DNA from: JBBIQS01 sp037442205
Lineage (GTDB): Bacteria > Myxococcota > Myxococcia > Myxococcales > UBA5297
Reading direction: 5' to 3'
NCBI GenBank assembly: GCA_037442205.1
Contig: JBBIQS010000093.1
Location: forward strand, 1 to 30,313
DNA length: 30,313 nt
Both the position numbers and the translations under genes were made by a program. Shown here piece by piece: positions 8,032 to 15,595 of the stretch; position 1 is the first letter of the stretch; each line of letters begins with the position of its first letter. The notes under the pieces were generated by a model. It saw nothing but the letters and a program-made list of their open reading frames with translations. It ran no database searches and had not been told where the DNA came from.

Positions 8032-9489
8032 TCAGCTTCCGGGCGGGGAGATCGCCAGGAACAGCGGGCTCCCGCGGCGCAGCACCTTCACCAGCAGCGG
8101 CCCGTCCTTGGCCTCCCGGGCGATGGCGGCGAAATCGCCAGGCGAGGTGACCGGCTTGCGGTTGACCTCGACGATCACGTCGCCCGACTTCAGGCCGGCG
8201 CGGCTGGTGCGCGAGCCGGGCTTCACCTCGGAGATGAGCGCGCCCCGTTCGGTTCCCAGCTTCCCCACCGCCCCCTGCGGCACCGGCTGCAGGGACAGCC
8301 CCATCGAGTCCTCGTCCGGCTGCTGGCCGCTGCCCCCCTGGTTCTGGGGAGTCTCCTTCTGCGGCGGGCGCTCGGTCAGGGTCGCGCTGGCGACCTGGGT
8401 GGCGCGGTCGCGATGGTACTTGATCTCCACCTTCCGCCCCGGCGGGAGCAGCGCCACCAGCCGTGCGAGCTGGGCGGCGCTGGTCACCGCCGCGCCATCG
8501 ACGGCGAGGACCACGTCTCCCGACTTCAACCCGGCCCGGGCCGCCGGGCCACGGGGCTCCACCGAGGCCACCACCGCCCCCTGACCGGCCGAGGCCCCCA
8601 GCGCCCGCGCCAGCTCGGGCGTGAGGTCCTGCAGCGAAAGCCCGAGGTAGCCGCGGGTGACGCGTCCCTTCGATTCCAGCTGCGGCAGCAGCGCCTCGAC
8701 CAGCTCGATGGGAACCGCGAAGCCGATGCCCTGGCCCGAGGAGGTGATGGCGGTGTTGATCCCCACCACCTCGCCCTTCAGGTCGAACAACGGCCCGCCG
8801 GAGTTGCCGGGGTTGATGGCCGCGTCGGTCTGGAGGAACTCGTCGTAGGGGCCGACGCCGATGGTCCGCGCCTTGGCGGAGATGATCCCGCTGGTCACCG
8901 TCAAATCCAGCCCGAAGGGATTGCCGATGGCGATGACGTAGTCGCCGACCCGCAGGGCGTCGGAGTTGCCGAGCCGAGCCGCCGGCAGGCGCTCCTTCAC
9001 GTCCAGCAGCTGGATGACAGCCAGGTCGGTGGGCGGATCGGTGCCCTTGACCGCCGCCCGGTGCTCGACCCCATCGGCGGTCTTGACGCGGACTTCCTTG
9101 GCGTCGGCGACCACGTGGTTGTTGGTCAGCACCAGCCCCTTGGGATCGATGATCACCCCCGAGCCGATGCCGGTCTCCTCCTGAGGCCCCGGGGCGGGGG
9201 TCCCGCCGAAGAACTGGCGCCACAGGCGCTGCAGGTCGTCGGGCATCGCGACCTCGGTGCGAGTGGTGACCCCCACCACCGTCGGGCGCACCTGGTCGAC
9301 CAGCGGAGCGAGCGAGGGACGCTGGCCCTGATTGCCATTGGTGGGCCCCGCCCCGGCCGATTGCACCGGTGGATCGCTCGGACCGGGCGAATGAGCGGAG
9401 CCGGGCGGCTGGGCGCTGCTCCCCTGACAGGCCCAGCTGAGGACGAACATGGCTGCCACAAGCGAGGCGGGCTTGCCCACGGTTCTCAT
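8032..9489 (-). CDS. HtrA/DegP-family serine protease with two PDZ domains
   Basis: 485 residues. The trypsin-like catalytic triad is H125 (TNNHVV), D155 (TDLAVI) and S230 (GNSGGPL). Two PDZ domains follow (about residues 275-365 and 395-475), separated by a Gln/Pro-rich linker around residues 370-390. The N-terminus is an export signal; the string VLSWAC ending at C21 resembles a lipobox but has Ser rather than Leu at -3, so it could be a lipoprotein or a soluble periplasmic protein. A Pro/Gly/Ser/Gln-rich linker of about 35 residues precedes the protease. The role is degradation or chaperoning of misfolded envelope proteins. AGGGAGGGGAG abuts the ATG at 9489 and supports that start over the one at 9519. 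It could be named degP, degQ or mucD; the sequence alone does not decide. Confidence 0.93.
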   Translation of the reverse strand: MRTVGKPASLVAAMFVLSWACQGSSAQPPGSAHSPGPSDPPVQSAGAGPTNGNQGQRPSLAPLVDQVRPTVVGVTTRTEVAMPDDLQRLWRQFFGGTPAPGPQEETGIGSGVIIDPKGLVLTNNHVVADAKEVRVKTADGVEHRAAVKGTDPPTDLAVIQLLDVKERLPAARLGNSDALRVGDYVIAIGNPFGLDLTVTSGIISAKARTIGVGPYDEFLQTDAAINPGNSGGPLFDLKGEVVGINTAITSSGQGIGFAVPIELVEALLPQLESKGRVTRGYLGLSLQDLTPELARALGASAGQGAVVASVEPRGPAARAGLKSGDVVLAVDGAAVTSAAQLARLVALLPPGRKVEIKYHRDRATQVASATLTERPPQKETPQNQGGSGQQPDEDSMGLSLQPVPQGAVGKLGTERGALISEVKPGSRTSRAGLKSGDVIVEVNRKPVTSPGDFAAIAREAKDGPLLVKVLRRGSPLFLAISPPGS

Positions 9490-9500
9490 CTCCCCTCCCT
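9490..9500 (-). promoter_or_regulatory. Ribosome-binding site that sets the htrA start
   Basis: Read on the minus strand, AGGGAGGGGAG directly precedes the ATG at 9489, with AGGGAGG about 4 nt away. It lies inside the longer reading frame that begins at 9519, which argues for the shorter protein. Confidence 0.7.
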
Positions 9501-9645
9501 GCTTTCGAGCGGTAGCCACATAGGCGACTGGCAGCCGCCCGGGCGCGAAATTAAGCGCCTCTTCGGGACCCGCTATCTCCCCGACGGGACGCCAGGCCTC
9601 GCCGCCCCCCGGAGCCGGGGCCTCCGCGAGCCCCCGGGGGGTCGC

Positions 9646-9674
9646 TAGACACCTGCCTGCCGGTCTGCTATAAG
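9646..9674 (+). promoter_or_regulatory. Sigma-70-type promoter of the cold-shock gene
   Basis: TAGACA (9646-9651) and TATAAG (9669-9674) each match 5 of 6 bases of the housekeeping -35 and -10 consensus and are exactly 17 bp apart. Transcription would start near 9681, giving a leader of about 70 nt before cspA. Immediately upstream is a 10-bp GC palindrome CCCCCGGGGG at 9631-9640. This is the only promoter in the window with both boxes in good order. Confidence 0.75.
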
Positions 9675-9681
9675 CGCCGGC

Positions 9682-9701
9682 CTCTCTCGTTGAAGAGAGA
9701 G
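9682..9701 (+). promoter_or_regulatory. Hairpin at the 5' end of the cspA leader
   Basis: CTCTCTC (9682-9688) pairs with GAGAGAG (9695-9701) around a GTTGAA loop. It would sit within the first bases of the predicted mRNA, a place where a stem can protect the transcript or act in temperature-dependent folding, as in other csp leaders. The functional role is inference. Confidence 0.5.
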
Positions 9702-9752
9702 AATCGGAGGCACTTCCTGCCCCCGAGCTGAGAAGAAAAGAGCATTACCGAA

Positions 9753-9956
9753 ATGGCTACTGGAACTGTGAAGTGGTTCAACGACGCGAAGGGCTTCGGC
9801 TTCATCACGCAGGACGACGGCGGCGAGGATGTCTTCGTCCACCACACTGCGATTCAGATCGAGGGCTTCCGCACCCTCGCTGAGGGGCAGAAGGTGTCGT
9901 TCGATGTTGCCAAGGGCCCCAAGGGCCTGCAGGCGTCGAACGTTCGCCCGGCCTGA
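9753..9956 (+). CDS. cspA: Cold-shock protein, CspA family
   Basis: 67 residues forming a single OB-fold cold-shock domain. RNP1 is KGFGFIT (about residues 13-19) and RNP2 is DVFVHHTAI (about 29-37), with the usual start TGTVKWFND. It binds single-stranded RNA and DNA and acts as an RNA chaperone in the cytoplasm. The length is typical (65-70). It forms its own unit: a promoter at 9646, a leader with a 5' hairpin, and a terminator at 9979. Spacing between the purine-rich AAGAAAAGAG and the ATG is about 9-10 nt, with no strong GGAGG. Whether it is cold-induced or constitutive cannot be told; most genomes of this kind carry several paralogues, so the exact symbol (cspA, cspC, cspE) is arbitrary. 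Confidence 0.96.
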   Translation: MATGTVKWFNDAKGFGFITQDDGGEDVFVHHTAIQIEGFRTLAEGQKVSFDVAKGPKGLQASNVRPA

Positions 9957-9978
9957 TTCGTCGCTGCGAGAAGCCTCA

Positions 9979-10016
9979 AGAAGCCCGGTCCTTTGAAAGG
10001 CCGGGCTTCTGCTTTG
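9979..10016 (+). terminator. Terminator of cspA
   Basis: AGAAGCCCGG (9979-9988) pairs perfectly with CCGGGCTTCT (10001-10010). The 12-nt loop itself contains the small palindrome CCTTTGAAAGG. A short GCTTTG follows. It is 23 bp after the stop codon. Confidence 0.75.
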
Positions 10017-10321
10017 CGGGCGCCTGATTGGCGGCCCATGGCTCCCGGCCTCGCCACCCCTGCCCCCCGGGCATCGAGGCGGGGCATCCAGCGCTGGGCA
10101 GGAGTCGCGAGCGCGCGAAGCGCCGCGATCGGCCTCCGCGCCCGGCCTGACGCGCGGGGGCCGCGCCGCCGGCTCTCCCCGGAGACGGTTCGCCCCGTCG
10201 CACTGTTGAAACCTTGTCGATCCCTTCGGCGCCCGTTCTTTGGCGCCGACCCGATCCCGGGGCAAGATGGTGGGACGCTCGCTCTCCGAGCGGCGATCCA
10301 ACCCAACCCAGAGGCCCAGGC
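10017..10321. other. Gene-free stretch before carbamate kinase
   Basis: About 300 bp of GC-rich sequence between the cspA terminator and the arcC start. Reading frames across it on both strands lack recognisable protein features and look like shadows. TTGAAA at about 10205 and TTGTCG at about 10214 could serve as -35 elements, but I see no matching -10, so the arcC promoter is not located. Confidence 0.4.
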
Positions 10322-11269
10322 ATGCCAGCCAACAAGCTCGCACTCATTGCGGTCGGCGGTAACTCGCTCATCCTCGACGAGCGCCACCGCTCGGTGAAGG
10401 ACCAGTACAACGCGGTGGTGGAGACCAGCCGCCACATCGCCGGGCTGGTCAAAGAGGGCTACCGGATCGTCGTCACCCACGGCAACGGCCCCCAGGTCGG
10501 CTTCATCCTGCGCCGCAGCGAGCTGTCCCGCCACGAGCTGCACGAGGTGCCGCTCGACTCATGCGGCGCCGACACCCAGGGCGCCATCGGCTACCAGCTG
10601 CAGATGGCCCTCTACAACGAGCTGCGCTCCTGGAAGAACCCGCCCCCGGTGGCCACCGTGGTCACCCAGACCTTGGTCGACAAGAACGATCCGGCCTTCT
10701 CCAAGCCCTCCAAGCCGATCGGCTCGTTCATGGCCGAGGCCGAGGCCAAGCAGCGCGCCCAGGCCGATGGCTGGAACGTGGTCGAGGACGCCGGACGCGG
10801 CTGGCGGAGGGTGGTCGCCTCCCCGCGCCCCAAGAAGATCATCGAGCTGGCCTCGATCAAGACCCTGCTCGAGGCCGGCACCGTGCTCATCGCTGCCGGC
10901 GGCGGCGGCATCCCGGTGGTCGAGACCGAGGACGGCTCGCTCAAGGGCGCCGAGGCGGTGATCGACAAGGACCTGGCCAGCTCGCTGCTCGCCCAGCAGC
11001 TGGGCGCCGACGTCTTCGTGATCTCCACCGCGGTGGAGAAGGTCTGCATCAACTTCAAGAAGCCCAACCAGCAGGCCCTCGACCGGCTCACGGTCTCCGA
11101 CGCCAAGAAGTTCCTCGCCGACGGCCACTTCGCCCCGGGCAGCATGAAGCCCAAGGTCGAAGCGGTAGTGGAGTACCTCGAGCACGGCGGCAAGGAGGCC
11201 CTGATCACCGACCCGCCGCACCTGGTGGACGCCTTCGCTCGCAAGACCGGAACCTGGATCAGCCGATGA
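10322..11269 (+). CDS. arcC: Carbamate kinase
   Basis: 315 residues, the usual length. It catalyses the reversible reaction carbamoyl phosphate + ADP = carbamate + ATP in the cytoplasm, the ATP-yielding last step of arginine, agmatine, allantoin and related catabolic routes. Family motifs of the amino-acid-kinase fold are present: VGGNSL at the start, THGNGPQVG (about 57-65), CGADTQGAIGYQ, AGGGGIPVV and VIDKDLASSLLA. The start at 10322 gives the canonical N-terminus PANKLALIAVGGNSL; the in-frame ATG at 10214 would add non-homologous residues. It overlaps the next gene by ATGA, so the two are translationally coupled. With the YgeW and YgeY homologues downstream it corresponds to E. coli yqeA in context. 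Confidence 0.95.
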   Translation: MPANKLALIAVGGNSLILDERHRSVKDQYNAVVETSRHIAGLVKEGYRIVVTHGNGPQVGFILRRSELSRHELHEVPLDSCGADTQGAIGYQLQMALYNELRSWKNPPPVATVVTQTLVDKNDPAFSKPSKPIGSFMAEAEAKQRAQADGWNVVEDAGRGWRRVVASPRPKKIIELASIKTLLEAGTVLIAAGGGGIPVVETEDGSLKGAEAVIDKDLASSLLAQQLGADVFVISTAVEKVCINFKKPNQQALDRLTVSDAKKFLADGHFAPGSMKPKVEAVVEYLEHGGKEALITDPPHLVDAFARKTGTWISR

Positions 11270-12504
11270 AGACCGCCGGAAACGCAAACGGCCTGGTCTG
11301 CGTCCGCTGCGACAAGCGCAGCCCCATCACCGACGACGGCTACCTCTGCCCGGCCTGCGACGGAAACCTCCTGGTCGACTACGACTGGACCAAGGTCGCC
11401 GCCTCGCTGACCCGCAAGTCGCTGGAGGCCAATCCCGACCGCACCATCTGGCGCTACCTGCCGCTGCTGCCGGTTTCGGCGCGGCTGGAGGGGCCGCCGG
11501 TGGGGATGACCCCGCTGGTCGAGGCGCCGCTGCTGGCCCGCGAGCTGGGGCTCAAGGCGGTGCTGGTCAAGGACGACGGCCGAAACCCCAGCGCCTCGTT
11601 CAAGGATCGGGCGAGCTCGGTGGCGCTGCAGCGCGCCCGCGAGCTGGGCCGCCACCTGGTCACTGGCGCCTCCACCGGCAATGCCGCCTCGGCCACCGCG
11701 GTCCTCTCGGCCGCGGTGGGCATCCAGGCCCGGATCTTCGTTCCCAAGGCCGCCCCGCGGGCCAAAATCGCCCAGCTGCTCACCTTCGGCGCCGAGGTCC
11801 TGGCGGTCGAGGGCACCTACGACCAGGCCTTCGACCTGTGCCTGGAGGCCACCCGCCGCTTCGGCTGGTACAACCGCAACACCGGCTTCAACCCCTACAC
11901 CCGCGAAGGCAAGAAGACCGTCTCCTTCGAGCTGTGCGAGCAGCTCGCCTGGGAGCTGCCCGACTTCGTGGCAGTCCCGGTCGGGGACGGCAACATCCTC
12001 ACCGGCGTCTGGAAGGGCTTCGTCGAGATGCACCGGCTCAAGCTCATCTCCAAGCTCCCGCGCCTGCTCGCCGTCCAGGCGGAGGGCAGCGCCTCGATCG
12101 TCAACGCCTTCCGCGGCGACGGGAAGATCCGCCCGGTCTCCGGCGACACGGTGGCCGACTCGATCTCGGTGAGCCTGCCCCGCGACGGCGAGGCGGCGGT
12201 CAAGGCGCTGCGCGAGTCCAACGGCCTGGGGGTGACGGTCAAGGACGACGCCATCCTCGCCGCCATCCCGACCCTGGCCCGCGGCAGCGGGGTCTTCGGC
12301 GAGCCGGCGGCGGCGACCTCGCTGGCCGGCCTGCGCGAGGCGGTGCGCCAGAAGCTCATTCCAGCCTCGGCCCGGGTGGTGCTGCTCAATACCGGCAACG
12401 GCCTCAAGGACGTCGCCTCGGCCATGAAGGTCGCCGGCGAGCCCAAGGTCATCAGGGCCGATCCGTCGGTCCTCGACGAGCTCTTCGGAAAGATGCTCAA
12501 CTAG
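11266..12504 (+). CDS. Threonine synthase-like PLP-dependent enzyme with N-terminal zinc ribbon
   Basis: 412 residues. The first 35 residues hold a rubredoxin-like zinc ribbon with C12, C15, C28 and C31, as in many threonine synthases. A fold-type II PLP domain follows, with the Schiff-base lysine K113 in SASFKDRA and the phosphate-binding loop GASTGNAASA. Threonine synthase turns O-phosphohomoserine into threonine. Here the gene overlaps carbamate kinase by 4 nt (ATGA) and is followed by ygeW and ygeY rather than by thrA or thrB. In E. coli the same slot is held by YgeX, diaminopropionate ammonia-lyase, also a fold-type II PLP enzyme. I therefore suspect a lyase or synthase acting on a catabolic amino acid, but housekeeping ThrC cannot be excluded from sequence. 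The longer frame upstream (from 10561) overlaps arcC and is a shadow. Confidence 0.85.
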   Translation: MKTAGNANGLVCVRCDKRSPITDDGYLCPACDGNLLVDYDWTKVAASLTRKSLEANPDRTIWRYLPLLPVSARLEGPPVGMTPLVEAPLLARELGLKAVLVKDDGRNPSASFKDRASSVALQRARELGRHLVTGASTGNAASATAVLSAAVGIQARIFVPKAAPRAKIAQLLTFGAEVLAVEGTYDQAFDLCLEATRRFGWYNRNTGFNPYTREGKKTVSFELCEQLAWELPDFVAVPVGDGNILTGVWKGFVEMHRLKLISKLPRLLAVQAEGSASIVNAFRGDGKIRPVSGDTVADSISVSLPRDGEAAVKALRESNGLGVTVKDDAILAAIPTLARGSGVFGEPAAATSLAGLREAVRQKLIPASARVVLLNTGNGLKDVASAMKVAGEPKVIRADPSVLDELFGKMLN

Positions 12505-12537
12505 CCGCGCTTGCTGGGCTTTTCGTCGCAGCGCGGC
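12504..12537 (+). terminator. Hairpin overlapping the end of the threonine synthase-like gene
   Basis: GCCGCGCT (12504-12511) pairs with AGCGCGGC (12530-12537) across an 18-nt loop. There is no U tract after the stem, so this is a weak candidate; it may attenuate read-through into ygeW or be incidental. Confidence 0.3.
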
Positions 12538-12602
12538 ATGCGTCCTGAGCGGCGGCCGCCCAGCGGGATCGCGGGCGCGCCGCCGCCCCATTTCGTGGTA
12601 TC

Positions 12603-12608
12603 TAGACT
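12603..12608 (+). promoter_or_regulatory. Possible -10 box upstream of ygeW
   Basis: TAGACT in the context TCTAGACTCG lies 69 bp before the ygeW ATG, within the 173-bp gap after the threonine synthase-like gene. The same CTAGACTC string precedes cpaF at 28884. No -35 partner is obvious, so ygeW may or may not have its own promoter. Confidence 0.3.
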
Positions 12609-12677
12609 CGCTCGCTTTCACTCGGACCGGCCGGCTCGCCCGGGCGGCCCGACCGACCTGACGCCCAAGGAGACGCC

Positions 12678-13868
12678 ATGCCCGCCCCTGCCAAGAAGCT
12701 CAAGCTGGTCAAGACCCCGGCTCCCAAGGCCGCGAAGAGGAAGAAGCCCGCCAAGATCAAGCTCGACAAGAAGGTCCTCGCCACGCTCAAGGGCAAGAGC
12801 CTGCTCATCACCCAGGAGTGGACCAACCCCGAGCTGGAGCAGCTGCTCAACGTGGCCGCCCGCTTCGAGCAGCTGGACAGGTCCGGCAAGCTCAAGCCGC
12901 TGTGCCCCAACGAGCTGGCCTGGGCGCTGTTCTTCGACAACTCCACCCGCACCAAGTCGGCCTGGGCCGGCGCCGCGGCGCGGCTGGGGATGAGCCCGGT
13001 GATCGTCGACGGCTCCTCGACCCAGGTCTCCCACGGCGAGACCTCCTCCGAGACCGGCGCCATGCTGGGCATGAACAGCCACGCCATGGGCATCCGCCAC
13101 GACCTGATCCTCGGCGAGGGCAACAAGTTCATGAAGGAGGTCAAGCGCGGCATCGACGACTACCTCCTCAAGACCGAGGACAAGCGCTCGGTGCCGGTGG
13201 TGAATCTTCAGTGCGACGTCGACCACCCGACCCAGACTTTGGCCGACCTGCTCTGGCTGCGCGAGAACTTCCCCGAGGGGCTGGCGGGCAAGAAGATCGG
13301 CATCAGCTGGGCCTACTCCCCGAGCTACGCCAAGCCGCTGTCGGTGCCCCAGGGCCTGATCATGCTGCTGACCCGCTACGGGGCCAACATCACCCTGGCC
13401 CACCCGCGCGGCTACCGGCTGATGGACAGCTGCATGCAGTCCGCCCAGAACAACGCCAAGGCCTCGGGCGGCACCTTCAAGGTCAGCGAGAACATGGACG
13501 ACGCCTTCAACGGCGCGGTGGCGGTCTATCCCAAGAGCTGGGGCCCCTACGACCTGATGCTCGAGCGCGTCGAGGCCAACCGCGCCAAGAACAGCGAGCG
13601 GATGAAGGAGCTCGAGCGGCAGATGCTCGACAACAACGCCCAGTTCAAGAGCTGGATCTGCGACGAGCGCCGCATGGGGCTGACCAAGAACGCCGACGCC
13701 CTCTACATGCACTGCCTGCCCGCCGACATCGGCGCCGAGGTGGCTCCGAGCGTGATGGAGAAGCACGTGGTCAACGTAGCCCGCGAGGCCAACAAGAAGG
13801 TCTACGTGATCATGGCCATGCTGGCGATCGCCAAGGTCGACAAGCTCGCCACCAAGCTCGGCGTCTGA
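12678..13868 (+). CDS. ygeW: Knotted carbamoyltransferase, YgeW family
   Basis: 396 residues, the same length as E. coli YgeW. It belongs to the aspartate/ornithine carbamoyltransferase superfamily. The carbamoyl-phosphate site shows S89-T-R-T92 in DNSTRTKSA, H183-P-T-Q186 in DVDHPTQT, and the domain-closing H345-C-L-P motif. The long insertions relative to OTCase and the motifs GSSTQVSHGETSSETG and MGIRHDLILGEGN match the knotted YgeW group rather than ornithine or aspartate enzymes. The natural acceptor of YgeW is unknown; it probably works in the phosphorolytic direction, supplying carbamoyl phosphate to carbamate kinase. A Lys/Ala/Pro-rich N-terminal segment of about 30 residues precedes the catalytic fold. 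AAGGAG at 12667-12672, 5 nt before the ATG, sets the start. A hairpin follows the gene. Confidence 0.9.
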   Translation: MPAPAKKLKLVKTPAPKAAKRKKPAKIKLDKKVLATLKGKSLLITQEWTNPELEQLLNVAARFEQLDRSGKLKPLCPNELAWALFFDNSTRTKSAWAGAAARLGMSPVIVDGSSTQVSHGETSSETGAMLGMNSHAMGIRHDLILGEGNKFMKEVKRGIDDYLLKTEDKRSVPVVNLQCDVDHPTQTLADLLWLRENFPEGLAGKKIGISWAYSPSYAKPLSVPQGLIMLLTRYGANITLAHPRGYRLMDSCMQSAQNNAKASGGTFKVSENMDDAFNGAVAVYPKSWGPYDLMLERVEANRAKNSERMKELERQMLDNNAQFKSWICDERRMGLTKNADALYMHCLPADIGAEVAPSVMEKHVVNVAREANKKVYVIMAMLAIAKVDKLATKLGV

Positions 13869-13890
13869 TTCTTTCCAGCGGAACCTCTTC

Positions 13891-13927
13891 GCCCCCGCCG
13901 TTCCTGACGGCGGGGGCTTCCCGTTTC
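13891..13927 (+). terminator. Terminator between ygeW and ygeY
   Basis: GCCCCCGCCG (13891-13900) pairs perfectly with CGGCGGGGGC (13908-13917) around a 7-nt loop, followed by TTCCCGTTT. It is a strong stem with a poor U tract, so partial read-through into ygeY, which starts 30 bp after the stem, is likely. Confidence 0.6.
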
Positions 13928-13946
13928 AAGCCCAAGGAGCCTTGCG

Positions 13947-15482
13947 ATGTCGAACCTCGACGCCCGGGTCGCTGAACTGGCCCTGAAGTACCGATCCCTC
14001 GCCACCGAGATGCTGCGCGAGGTGGTGCGCATCCCCGCCGACTACGTCGACAGGTCGGCCGACAAGGGCGGCGACCCGCTGTGCGGCCTGTCCAACCACG
14101 AGCAGCCGCGGCTGGAGTACCTGCGCAAGAAGATCATCGAGATCAAGGCGGTGCGGAAGCCCGAGGACGTGTTCTTCGACGACTTCGGCAACCTGGTGTG
14201 GGTGGTCGAGGATCCCAACGACGGCATCCCGGCCAAGGACAAGAAGGTCATCTACACCGACGGCCACTCGGACACGGTGCGGGCGCTGCGGCCCCAGTGG
14301 AAAGAGAAGATCGGCGGCGGCATCGACAGCTACGACGGCCTGACCGACCCGAAAAAGGTCAACAAGGAGTTCCTCAAGACCCAGCTCGGCCACCTGCCGC
14401 CGGACGAGGAGTGGCAGAACCTGCTGTTCGGGCGCGGCTCGGCCGACCAGCTGGGCGGAGTGATCGCCGAGGCCATCTCCTCGAAGATCCTGCTCGAGCT
14501 GGCACCGGAGGGCGCGCTCAAGGGCGTGATCGTCCGCAACTACGCCACCGCCTGCGAAGAGGACAACGACGGCGGCGGGCCGCTGTTCATCAGCCGCAAG
14601 GTGCTCCCCGGCGCCGCCCCGGAGATGGTGCCGGACGTGGTGATCCTCACCGAGGGCACCGGCGACTCGAAGAAGGGCGCGCTGGGCATCTACCGCGGCC
14701 AGCGCGGCCGCATGCAGATCGAGGTGGTGGTCACCGGCCGCAGCTGCCACGGGTCGATGCCCTGGGAAGGGCTCAACCCGCTGGAGTACGCCGGCGCCAT
14801 CCTCACCGAGGCCGCCAAGAAGTACGAGAAGCGCGAGGGCTTCCTCGACCACCCGTTCCTGGGCCACGGCACCCGCACCGCCAGCTGGTCGCATCTGGAC
14901 ACCCCCAGCGACTGCGCCGTGCCCGACAAGTTCACCTTCCGCTTCGACCGCCGGCTGACCGTCGGCGAAACCCCGGAGCAGGCGGTGAAGGACGTCGAGA
15001 ACCTCGAGGCGATCGCCGCCGCCCGCAAGGCCGGGCTCAAGGTCGAGGTGAAGGTCCCGACCTACGACCAGCCGACCTGGAAGGGCTTCGTCCTCAACAA
15101 CCCGCAGATCTACCTGGGCTGGGTCACTCCCGAGGACCACCCGGCGATCAAGGCCGCGGTCACCACGTACAAGGGCGTGGTCACTCCGAATGTCGACACC
15201 AAGCAGGAGACCGGCGGAGCCATCCGCAAGGAGCCGCGCGTCGACCGCTGGATCTTCTCCACCGACGGCGTCGGCTTCCCGGTCCCCAAGGACGACAAGG
15301 CCATCGCCACCGACAAGAAGGGCTGGGTGATCTCGGGCAGCTACAAGCACCCGGCGATGTTCGGCATCGGGCCGGGCATCGAGCAGAACACTCACAAGAT
15401 CGGCGAGTGCGTCGACCTGCGCGAGCTGGTTCACGCCATCGCCTTCCTGGCGCGCTTCCCGAGCGTGTTCGCCGCGCGCTAG
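13947..15482 (+). CDS. ygeY: M20-family hydrolase, YgeY type
   Basis: 511 residues, about 100 longer than E. coli YgeY, with extra sequence in the N-terminal half. It is a zinc-dependent M20 amidohydrolase or peptidase. The metal ligand and catalytic pair H107-x-D109 lies in DGHSDTV, the bridging D167 in GRGSADQLGG, and the general base and ligand E204-E205 in CEEDNDGG. The C-terminal histidine is in YKHPAMFGIGPG. YgeY-specific landmarks are conserved, including YRGQRGRMQIEV, SCHGSMPWEG, DRRLTVGET, YDQPTWKG and WIFSTDGV, so assignment to this subfamily rather than ArgE or DapE is firm. The substrate is not established for any member; cleavage of an amide or carbamoyl bond in a modified amino acid is a reasonable inference from the locus. 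AAGGAG 7 nt before the ATG supports the start. A strong terminator follows at 15535. Confidence 0.88.
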   Translation: MSNLDARVAELALKYRSLATEMLREVVRIPADYVDRSADKGGDPLCGLSNHEQPRLEYLRKKIIEIKAVRKPEDVFFDDFGNLVWVVEDPNDGIPAKDKKVIYTDGHSDTVRALRPQWKEKIGGGIDSYDGLTDPKKVNKEFLKTQLGHLPPDEEWQNLLFGRGSADQLGGVIAEAISSKILLELAPEGALKGVIVRNYATACEEDNDGGGPLFISRKVLPGAAPEMVPDVVILTEGTGDSKKGALGIYRGQRGRMQIEVVVTGRSCHGSMPWEGLNPLEYAGAILTEAAKKYEKREGFLDHPFLGHGTRTASWSHLDTPSDCAVPDKFTFRFDRRLTVGETPEQAVKDVENLEAIAAARKAGLKVEVKVPTYDQPTWKGFVLNNPQIYLGWVTPEDHPAIKAAVTTYKGVVTPNVDTKQETGGAIRKEPRVDRWIFSTDGVGFPVPKDDKAIATDKKGWVISGSYKHPAMFGIGPGIEQNTHKIGECVDLRELVHAIAFLARFPSVFAAR

Positions 15483-15534
15483 CGCAGGACCCTCAGCACC
15501 GGGAGTAAGAGCCTGATTGCTCTCGCGAATTCCG

Positions 15535-15566
15535 GCCTGCGCGCCTCTCCGGCGCGCAGGCTTTTT
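15535..15566 (+). terminator. Strong intrinsic terminator ending the carbamoyl cluster
   Basis: GCCTGCGCGCC (15535-15545) pairs with GGCGCGCAGGC (15551-15561) over 11 perfect base pairs with a 5-nt loop, followed directly by TTTTT. It separates ygeY from the glycerol-1-phosphate dehydrogenase-like gene, whose ATG is only 30 bp further on. Confidence 0.88.
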
Positions 15567-15595
15567 GCTCCCACGGAGCCGCAGGAGACCTGGAC

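Noticed and set aside
10561..11265. In-frame upstream extension of the threonine synthase-like gene
   Set aside because: It lies inside carbamate kinase in another frame; the zinc ribbon starts right after the ATG at 11266.
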